From Pigoraptor vietnamica (lineage: Eukaryota; Opisthokonta; Filasterea), in contig CALSCQ010002952.1 of assembly GCA_943704525.1 (NCBI GenBank), forward strand, positions 1 through 20,255: 20,255 bases of DNA. Direction: 5' to 3'. Below are positions 10,415 to 19,237 of this stretch, in pieces. The notes below the pieces were generated by a model. That model was not told where the DNA came from and ran no database searches. It worked only from the letters and a program-made list of their open reading frames with translations. Within the stretch, counting starts at the first letter, position 1. Each line of letters opens with the position of its first letter. Made by a program: the position numbers and the translations under genes.

Positions 10415-11758
10415 ATGGCGGCCCCGCGAGAGCGCTTCCGCGTGGGTGTGCTCGGCGCAACCGGGACTGTTGGTCAGCGGTTCATTCAGCTTCTCGACAA
10501 CCACCCGTGGTTCGAATTGCACGCCATCGGCGCGAGCGACCGTTCGGCGGGCCTTGCGTATGCCGTTGCGGCGAAGGCGTGGAAGTTGCCGACGCCCATC
10601 CCACCGCGCGTTGTGTCCATGACAGTGCAGCCATGTCGTCCAGAGGCGTTTGAGGGGTGTGAGATTGTGTTTTCGGGACTCGACAGTTCGGTGGCTGGCG
10701 AAGTAGGTGTGTGGGAAGACTGTGGCAATAGCGCTAATATATGCATTCTTCGAAATTCAATTTCGAGAATTTGATGGTCCTAAACGAGCGTGCTCAGAGG
10801 TTGCGTGTACACGCGGGTGTGACTTTGTCGTCTCTGTTTCTGCATGCTGCGTTTTGTATTCCGTTCCTTAACTGCGCTCGATCGCGACCACTTGTCCTCA
10901 CATTCCCCCCCCCCCCCCCCGTCCTCCCTCTCCTCCCCTCCAGAGTCGGCGTTTGCGCAGGCGGGCGTTGCGGTGTTCAGCAATTCCAAGAATCACCGCA
11001 TGGACGCCCTCGTACCACTCGTTGTCCCCGGCGTGAACGACGCCCACCTTGCGCTCGTGCCCGCACAGCAGCGCGCCCTCGGCTACCCGCGCAACGGTTT
11101 CATCGTCTGCAATGCCAACTGCTCCACGACAGGGCTCGCGGTCGCGCTCAAGGCGCTCGACGACAAGTACGGCGTTGACGCGTGCATGGTCACGACGATG
11201 CAGGCCGTCTCGGGCGCGGGATATCCCGGCGTGGCGTCTCTCGACATTTTGGACAATGTGATTCCGTACATCAGCGGCGAGGAAGATAAGATGGAGACGG
11301 AGCCCCTCAAAATTCTCGGCGGCGTGGACGTGCCCGGCGAGGCTTTTGTAGCTGCGCCCATTCGCATGAGCGCTCACTGCAACCGAGTCGCCGTCATCGA
11401 TGGCCACACCGAGTGCGTGTCTGTCAAGCTCCGCCGTCCCGCATCGTCCGCCAACGAAGTCGCCGCTTGCATGCGAGACTTCCGTGGGTCGGCCGTGAAG
11501 GCATGCCCCTCGACGCCGCAAGTTCCCATCCAAGTGTTTGATGGAGGCGTGGCGGGCGATCGCCCTCAGCCGCGGCTGGATCGCGATGCGGGGCGCGGGT
11601 TCACAGTCTCTGTCGGGCGCATCAGGCCTTGCACGCTGTTCGACTTCAAGTTTGTGCTCTTGTCGCACAACACGATCATTGGCGCTGCTGGCGGCGCCCT
11701 GTTGAATGCGGAGACGGCGGTGGCAATGGGGCTCGTGAAGAAGATTCCCGCGCAATAA
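10415..11758 (+). CDS. Aspartate-semialdehyde dehydrogenase (fungal/archaeal type)
   Basis: NADPH-dependent reductive dephosphorylation of aspartyl phosphate to aspartate semialdehyde, the branch enzyme toward homoserine, threonine and methionine. Two exons, 10415-10706 and 10944-11758, join at phase 1 to 368 aa, close to yeast Hom2. Seen: Rossmann motif GATGTVGQ (residues 15-22), catalytic cysteine C157 in NANCSTTG, SGAGYPG, NVIPYISGEEDK, general-base-type His 252 in VIDGHTEC, and RPQPRLDRD and SVGRIR near the end. The splice GAA GTA G/AG keeps the length seen in yeast (VAG-x-x-E-x-x-F). The intron (237 nt) holds a C16 tract before its acceptor. The ATG lies directly after a CT/CA microsatellite. 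Animals lack this enzyme, which helps exclude a metazoan. The protein is complete with no missing catalytic residue. Confidence 0.96.
10905..10920 (+). repeat. C16 homopolymer in the ASADH intron
   Basis: Sixteen C in a row, followed by a C/T-rich stretch to the CAG acceptor at 10941-10943. It probably serves as, or extends, the polypyrimidine tract. Confidence 0.93.
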
Positions 11759-11791
11759 GAACCAAGAGTGCAGCGGCCATGTGCCGTGTGG

Positions 11792-11816
11792 TTTTTTTTT
11801 TTTTTTTTTTTTTTTT
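11792..11816 (+). repeat. T25 homopolymer downstream of ASADH
   Basis: Twenty-five T just past the stop codon. It may be part of the 3' UTR or termination region, or, read on the minus strand, a poly(A) relic. Confidence 0.93.
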
Positions 11817-12035
11817 GTTACACTCAGTTTCACTCTCTATGCCCTCCATTTCTTCCCCACTTTCCGTTTTTAGTCCATCATGTTACTTCATGCCGGAATG
11901 TTCCGCACTGCGATCGGCCCATTCAATTTGAGATGTCACTATTTTTCACACATTTTTGACATTTGTCCAATGTGCGCGGTAAATCGGTGTCAGCCAATCA
12001 CAAGCGAGACTCGTGACCCTTTGGGGCTTAGCGGC

Positions 12036-12064
12036 ACACACACACACACACATACACACACACA
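12036..12064. repeat. (CA)n microsatellite upstream of gamma-glutamyl hydrolase
   Basis: CA run with one TA interruption, about 240-270 bp before the start codon. Confidence 0.93.
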
Positions 12065-12279
12065 CGACGGAAACTCCTACGCAATACGGGCACGACGCGC
12101 GCTGCACACACGCAGATGCAGTTACACACGCATTCGCGACGACGTGCCCTGTGCTCGTGGAACATTCTCGTTGCCATCTGGAGTGGAAGTTGCCGAGTTG
12201 AACGGGTAGATGAGAGACGGGGACGCGCGACCGGGCACAACATTTTTGCGCCGAAATTCATTTCGCTTCGTGAGCAGGG

Positions 12280-12292
12280 TTTTTTTTTTTTT
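12280..12292 (+). repeat. T13 tract immediately before the gamma-glutamyl hydrolase start
   Basis: Thirteen T ending 10 nt upstream of ATG 12303. Either a promoter dA:dT element or the T-rich end of a leader; a trans-splice or 5' UTR acceptor is not supported because no AG lies between it and the ATG. Confidence 0.85.
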
Positions 12293-12302
12293 GGTGTACA
12301 AA

Positions 12303-14165
12303 ATGGCACGCGTCGCGCTCTTCTTACTGTTTGCGGCACTCGCGGTGCAGCTTGCGTGCGCGCGTCCCGCCGCCACGGAGAACTATCGGCCCATTATTGG
12401 TGCGTTACACGAGGAAGGCTTGCGCCTCGTCGGTCCGTGTTGCGCAGTCCCCCATCTTCTCACTGTCACGATTCTCTGTGTGCATCTTGTTATCTCTCGT
12501 CTCTTCCTTGCCTTCCACATGTTGTGTCTTTCGTACTCTCTGGCTCGGCATGTACAGTATCTCACGCCGCTGTCTCTCTTTTTTTTTACTGAAGCAGACG
12601 CTGTTGGCGTCTGTGTCTCTGCGTATTTTTGAATCGCGTGGGGATGAACACACACCAACGAGTTGCCCTTCCCTCCACGCATCCGTTACAGGCGTGTTGA
12701 CTCAGCCTGTGAAGGCCGAAATTTCGACCGACGACAACGGCGCCACCGACAACACGACGGCGGCGTACATTGCCGCGTCGTACGTCAAGTTCCTCGAGTC
12801 TGCGGGCGCGCGCGTCTCCATCTTCCAATACGATGCCGACATTACGTCCATCCAGGACCGCCTCTCCCACGTGAACGGCTTCCTGTTCCCCGGCGGCGGC
12901 GCGTCGCTTGCGCCCGACAGCGTGTTCTACCTCGCCGCCAAGGCCGTGTACGACGAGGCTGTCAAGGCGAACGACGCCGGCGATTTTTTCCCGCTGTGGG
13001 GCACGTGCCTCGGCTTTGAGTTTCTGTCGATTGCGTCGTCTGGTGCCAACCACCTCGTGCACGTGGACATTGCGAACACGTCCATGTACCTCAACTTCAC
13101 CGACGGTGCGTGCCTTCTATTGCCTGAGTCACATGGATCGTCTGTGTGGAGCGCGACCCGTGTGTTATTTGACCTGCGCAATACTGACTCCCATTCTCTC
13201 GGTGCAATTGATACCCGCCTCTATTACGGACCTATGGCTGAAATGTCTGTGTGTGTGTGTGTGTGTGCGACGCAGCCGCCGACACGAGCCGTCTCCTTGG
13301 CGACGCGCCCGACGACGTCAAACTCACGATGCAGACGGAGGCCATCGCGTACAACAACCACGTGTACGGCCTGTCGGTCACGGTGGGGGGCTCACTTTTT
13401 GCCTCCGCTTGTCTGCTCTCTCACGCAATCAACTGCGTGGTACACTGCCGTCGTTCACGCTTCCGTCACTCTCTTTCACACACTTTACACACACACACAC
13501 ACACACACACATACAACTGCGCGTTGTGCTCGTTTCCGTCGTGCGCCCATGTCAGTTTCGACGCGCGAGTAGTTGTGTCCTGACAAGTTCCCGCAGGACT
13601 TTGGCAACGAGCCGAAGCTTTCGTCGTTTTGGGACGTCCTCTCGACGAACATTGCGCCCAACGGCATTGAGTTTATCTCGATGATGGAGGGTGCGTGTCG
13701 CGTCAGTCGCACTCGTCGGTCATGCGACCCCTTGTCTCTGTCTGAGTAACAGCCTCGTTCTAACGGCCGTCTTCCTCTGCTGTTACAGCCAAGAACTACC
13801 CCTTCTACGCGTCGCAGTGGCACCCCGAGAAGCCCCAGTTTGAGTGGTCGCCCGTGAAGATGTTCGACCACTCGATCAACGCCGTGGACGCCGTCGAGTA
13901 CCTCTCGGACTTCTTTGTGAACGAGGGTGCGTTGGCCGCGCGTTACTATCGCGCCTTCATTTCTATCGTCCATATCGCGCGCACTCTTCACTCACAACGC
14001 ATTTTCCCGGCGTTCGCAGCACGCCGCAGCGGACGGCGGTTTGACACGGTGGAGGCTGAGACAGCCGCGCTTGTGTACAGCGACGCCGACAAGCTCAAGT
14101 ACACGCTCGACGACCCCGCGCTCAACGACTTTGTGCAGGCGTACGTCTTTGAGAAGCAGAAGTAA
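12303..14165 (+). CDS. Gamma-glutamyl hydrolase (peptidase C26), secreted or lysosomal
   Basis: Hydrolyses gamma-glutamyl bonds, classically the polyglutamate tails of folates, in lysosome or vacuole or outside the cell. Exons 12303-12399, 12692-13105, 13276-13382, 13597-13690, 13789-13926, 14020-14165 join to 331 aa (human about 318). A signal peptide is clear (residues 1-20, MARVALFLLFAALAVQLACA). The mature protein starts near RPIIG, the conserved family start. Nucleophile C138 is in LWGTCLGFE and the catalytic His 249 in QWHPEK, 111 residues apart as in the family. SAGARV, FPGGG, LNFTD, GLSV, EFISMMEA and FFVNEA are also typical. Junctions are mostly phase 1 with donor GTGCGT; the exon 3 end (ACG/GTGGGG) is set by alignment of GLSVT-DFGNEPKL. 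The gene is complete. Confidence 0.95.
13244..13266. repeat. (GT)n in gamma-glutamyl hydrolase intron 2
   Basis: Short GT run ending about 9 nt before the acceptor at 13275. Confidence 0.9.
13488..13511. repeat. (CA)n in gamma-glutamyl hydrolase intron 3
   Basis: CA run in the 3' half of the intron, about 85 nt before the acceptor. Confidence 0.9.
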
Positions 14166-14691
14166 TGAGTGTGTAAATAAGATTCTGTGGCTCTAAAAGT
14201 GTTTAGCAAGGGCTTAGAGCCCTTGGTGTTTAGGTATTGCTCAGTAACAAAGGAGTAACAGATAGTGACGTTTTTCGTGTGGGACGAGTTGCTCTGGTAA
14301 TTTAATTGGGATATCGGAAAGATTTTTCGAATTTTTTTGTCGGCTCTCAAATTAAACTGGCACAAGGCAGAGCCCAGCGCGAGGTTGAACGCACATTATT
14401 TGAAAATTCCCCAATTTGTACAAAAACCATGGACCCGTTCAAATTAACGGCACGACCATTTGGCGCAGCATGTCACCCGACGCCCTCCATTGTATTGGTG
14501 TGGAAATGCCTTGACACAATTGCCAATAAACGCGCTTGATGCTTGCTCCTCCTCTCCCTGAATACGCTGCGCTGCATGTCCGTGTTTCTCCGTGCTTCAG
14601 GCGATAGAGGCAGAAGGGAAGCGAGTCATCTGTGGAGAGTATCAGAGGGAGAGGAAGAACTGACAGCGGAAAAGGCGGTGTAAATTCCGAA
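14166..14691. other. AT-rich spacer: gamma-glutamyl hydrolase 3' region and receptor promoter
   Basis: No gene in these 526 bp. Positions about 14226-14535 are strikingly AT-rich against a GC-rich background, with T runs and ATTTAAT- and AATTTG-like words. It contains an 8-bp hairpin (14207-14225), a small inverted repeat AAATT-CCCC-AATTT (14404-14417) and one AATAAA (14525-14530). The receptor promoter probably occupies the right part. Confidence 0.6.
14207..14225 (+). other. Perfect hairpin in the gamma-glutamyl hydrolase 3' region
   Basis: CAAGGGCT, loop TAG, AGCCCTTG: 8 perfect pairs, starting 42 nt after the stop codon. It could form in the 3' UTR. It does not match the histone 3' stem-loop. 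Confidence 0.65.
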
Positions 14692-15690
14692 ATGCGGCCA
14701 TTGGCGCTCGTCGTGTGCCTCTTGGCCCTTGCGACGCTCGCGAGTGCAGCGCCGCCCTTCAAGTGTTTTGCAGCGAACGAGTCCGGTGCGTGCGCTTGCA
14801 TGACGGCGCGAGGACACGCTATCTGCGTTGTTGTTGTTGTATTGGCACTTCGGCTGTGCAACCTTGCGCCTTTTCGTTTCTCTGTTTTGCTGGTCTTGCT
14901 GCTTTCTCTCTCGACGTAAGCATGGTGTTCCTTGAGGGCACACTTAACGCACTCTCCCTGCGAATGTACTCTGTACGCCCTGTCGTCTTGGCGCTATTCC
15001 GCTGTATTCTGTGTCTCTCTGTCGCTCATCCGTTACCACAGCCTCAAGCGTGAGAGTCCCCCTTTTTCGTCCCGCAGTGGCACTCAAGTCAGGCGCGCCC
15101 ACTATCAAAATCGGCGTCGGAAATTGGGACTCTGCGCGCATTAACGGCTGGATTGCCAAGATTCTGCTTGAGGAAAAGGCGGGCATCCCCGTGCAGCTCG
15201 ACGAGTACGGAGACGTGGCCGTCGCCTTTGCCGACCTCGCGTCGGGAGCGAGTCACATGTACCTCGAACTGTGGATGCACCTCGCTCTGTACAACCAGTA
15301 CGTCGTCCGGGACAAGACAATCGAGGACGGTGTGTGAGCTACTAGTGCTTGTGCGTGTGTGTGTGTGTGTGTGTGTGCATTGCGTCTGTTCGCTTTTGCG
15401 AGTTTGAGGGTGTGTGCGTTGGTCTGATCGGAGCATGTGCATTCGATGGTCTCACGTTACTTCCCTTTTACATTCGGACACCGCAGTTGGCGCTCTTGGC
15501 GTGTTCGGTAAGTTCGAAGTTGCTCTTCTTGTTCTTGTGCGTCGTGCGAACATGTGCGTGCGTGCGTGTGCGTGTATGTGTGTGTGTGTGAAGTGTGTGT
15601 GTGTAGTGTGTGTATGTGTGTGAAGTGTGTGTGTGTGTGAGCGTGTGTGCGTGTGTCTGTGTGTGAGGTGTACGCGTGTGCGTACCTGCG

Positions 15691-15728
<38 letters not shown>

Positions 15729-16577
15729 CTGTCCGCGCGCGTTGCACGGTCGTCCCTCATGCCTCGAGGCCTTCGCAGGTCAAATCGGATGGTATGTTCC
15801 GGACTTCGTTGTGCGTGCGAACGAAGACATGGACAATTGGCGTGCGTTGAGGTGTGTTGCGCGCCATGTTCGTCTCTGCCCATCACCCTCACACGCACAC
15901 GCACACACGCATACACATGCGTACTCTCCCGCCCTCTCGTGTGCGAAACAGATACGCACGCACACACAACGCACATGCATTCACAATGATATGATACACC
16001 ATCGGAGACACTGCATGTCGCCGCATGCACCAGTCTTTCCCCTGCTCACTTTGCGTGCGCACTTTTTTTTTATCTTGACAGATATCAGCAGAACATCGAC
16101 CTGCTCAAGGACGACGGCATCGTCAATCTCAACGCGTCGACTCACGTGACCGTGCAGACGCTTGCCACCAACGTCACGAACGCCCTCGCGAGCGCCACAT
16201 GCACCGGCGACGCGGCCGCTGGATGCCCTGCGTGTCGCGCGTACGTGAACTCGGGCGTCTCGGCGATGCTCGCGTCGCAGGCCGCGGACAACGGACCGGC
16301 GACGTTTTACGGCGCGCCCGACACGTGGGAGCAGCACGACGCCGACATTATACGCAACCTCAAGCTGAACCTCCGCAAGCAGACGATGTGGGGGAACATC
16401 ACAGGGCAGGGCGTGGAGGCGGATTTGATTAATGTATACACGACACGGTACCACGCGAAGCTGCCGTTCATCATGTACTTCTGGTCGCCCCACCAGGTAA
16501 TGTGTGCTTGTTGGATTGTTGGCATGCATGCGCACACCAAGCACGCACAGTACTGCTCGCTCACCTTTATTCCTCCG

Positions 16578-16611
<34 letters not shown>

Positions 16612-17386
16612 CTATGCAGGTGCACCACCCGCGCTCGGGGATCGTGCTGCAGCGCATGCAGCTGCCTGCGTACCTGCCCGAGTGCTACGATCGGATTGCC
16701 ACCGGCGACTACAACTGCGATTACGAGGTGCAGGTGCTGGGAAAGGTCGTCTCGGCCAAGCTCAAGAACGTCAGCCCCATTGCACTCACGCTCGCGAAAC
16801 GCTTCTCGCTCAAGACATCAGGTATGTGTCGGAGCACGGCTGTCCCATTTGTAGTGAAATGCTACCGTTTGCGAGGCTCAATGTGGCAACTCACGCTGCC
16901 ACGCAGACCATAACGAGGTGCTTGCGAACGTCGCCTACTCCAACATGACGACTGCGGAATCGGCGTGCGCGTGGCTAAAGACGTATCCCTCGCGCTGGGA
17001 CTCGTGGGTTACCCTGGATGCATCGACGCCGACAGTTCTCGTCCAGAGCGGTGCGTGCTCGTGCGCGAATAGTACCACATGCAACGGATTCTTTTCGTGC
17101 GATCGTTGCTGACGCGACTCCTTTTGTGTCCGTCGCGTGTGTGCGTGCTTGTGTGTTTGTGCTTCTGTGTGCGCGTGCAGGCGGCAGCTCTCACGTGCCC
17201 GTCAAGATTATCGTCCCCGTCGTCGTCTGCGGTTCGGTTGTGATTGCCATCGGAGTGTTTGTGTGGCAGCGGCGCATTCGCGCGGCCATCTTCCGGCAGG
17301 CCAATCAGTGGGTCATTGACTTTCGCGAGCTCAAGATCCAAAAGGTCATCGGCGAGGTGCGTCGCACGCGCGTTTGTTCTGCACTC

Positions 17387-17427
<41 letters not shown>

Positions 17428-17454
17428 TGTGTCTGTGTGTCTGTGTGTCTGTGT

Positions 17455-17503
<49 letters not shown>

Positions 17504-18951
17504 TGTGTGTGTGTCTGTGTGTGTGTGTGTGTGTGTGCGTGTGCGTGCGTGTGCGTGCGTGTGCGTGCGTGTGAGCTAATCCTATCCCCGACACGGTCCA
17601 TCTGCGAAGGGTTCTTTCGGGCGAGTCTACATGGCACAGGTGGGTATCGCATACACTCGCGCCCAATGTCTCTCCACATCGATCGTTGACTGCTCACGTG
17701 ACCCCACTCGCACGTGCAGTGGCGCGGCTCGACCGTGGCCGTCAAGACCATCTATTCAACCGAACTCAGCCTGTCGTCCATGTCCCTCTCGAACAAATCG
17801 ACGGGCAGCAACGAGCACATCGCCCCCGCGTCGCCCGCGCAGGGCGCCAACGCCACCGCATACCACACGGTCCAGCACAAGACGCGCGTGAAGCGGCCTG
17901 GAAGGGACGACGACAACTCGTCGCGGTTATCGGCCACGAGCCGCCTCGCGTCGCTGCTTGACCGCAGCAACAGGCGCCAGAAGCTGCTGGCCGCGAAGGA
18001 GTTTCGCGCGGAAATCGAGACAATGTGAGTGCGGTATCTGTTGCGTGCGATTGTGTGTGTTGAAGCTGTTGCGCTCCGGTCCGCCTGTTGATAATAAGGG
18101 CCCTGACACACATGCGTCCTCCCTTTCGCCTCCAATGCCGCCCTTCGCTTCGGCCGTGCGTTTCCCCAGGTGCAAGGTATGATTTGCATGACGCATTGTG
18201 CGTTCTTTTGAACCCTCATCTGTTACTCGCTCGCCATTATTGCTTCCTGTGAAATAGGCTCATTTTTTTTTCCCCTTCCCTTACCCCCTCCCGTGCTCCC
18301 CGCTCTCCCTTCGCCTCTGCCAAACAGATGCGCCATCCTAACATTGTAATGTTCATGGGCGCTTGCGTCGAGGTGGGTTTTCGCATGCGCGTGTGTGTGT
18401 GTGCCTGCATGTGCGTGTGTGGTTGCGTATGTGCGCGCTGCAGTTCCACCAATAACCGATCGCCACGCAGGAGCCCCGCCTTGCGATTGTGACCGAGTAC
18501 ATGCCCCGCGGCACTCTGTTGGACCTCTTCGACAACCCGAGCATTGTGTTCGACTGGAAGCTCCGACTGTCCATCGTGAGTGTCCGCTGCGTGTGTGCAA
18601 ATGCCTCTTGCGTGCTCGTGTGCAGACTCGCCCATGCGAATTGCAACGCGTCCACTCAGTTGCGTTTGTTGCTGCAGGTCATTGATGCCGCGCGCGGTAT
18701 GGAGTACCTCCACTCGGCAACGCCGCCCATTCTGTGAGTCGCTTGCCTTTTTTTGTCGCTGGGCCCTTATGTTTACCGTGTTGCGTGCGTACCTGGGGTC
18801 TGTGTTTGTGTGTGTGTCTGCTCTGTGCATTCTGTTTGCGCTAGCGGCTCAACAGTTGCTCGTTTGCACGCAGCCACCTCGATCTCAAGTCGCCCAACCT
18901 TCTGGCTGATGAGCATTTCCGTATTAAGGTGCGTGTTTCACAGCGCAAACA

Positions 18952-19019
<68 letters not shown>

Positions 19020-19198
19020 CTATTGTTGTGTGTGAGTCCCTCGTATCTATGTGCACCATGGGCTGTGCGAGCCGCGTGTTGTCGTGAGTCTCACACGGCT
19101 CTCAACCGTGCGCAGGTCGCTGATTTCGGTATGGCGACCATTAAGGGCACTTCGAAGACGGCCGTGGAGGTCGTCGGAACGCCGCAGTGGTGCGTAAA

Positions 19199-19237
<39 letters not shown>

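Larger units (their letters stand above)
11759..12302. other. Intergenic spacer: ASADH 3' end and gamma-glutamyl hydrolase promoter
   Basis: No gene in these 544 bp. A T25 tract (11792-11816) lies 33 nt after the ASADH stop. CCAAT pentamers occur at 11967-11971 and 11994-11998, followed by a CA microsatellite (about 12036-12064). A T13 tract (12280-12292) ends 10 nt before the next ATG. The segment 11817-12000 is more AT-rich than the genes. Confidence 0.55.

Noticed and set aside
10898-11833. 311-codon minus-strand frame opposite ASADH
   Set aside because: Antisense of an assured enzyme; begins in the poly-T tract (Lys run) and has no family signature.
12210-12302. Upstream in-frame start for gamma-glutamyl hydrolase
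   Set aside because: It would add a stretch translated from the T13 tract (poly-Phe) before a textbook signal peptide; ATG 12303 is preferred.
14396-14440. Possible tRNA gene (B-box-like GGTTGAACGC nearby)
   Set aside because: No A box at proper spacing and no cloverleaf arms; no tRNA found anywhere in the window.
18025-18327. Direct splice of receptor exon 10 to exon 12 without a microexon
   Set aside because: The phases do not match and a stop follows within eight codons; the 7-nt exon restores the conserved kinase sequence.
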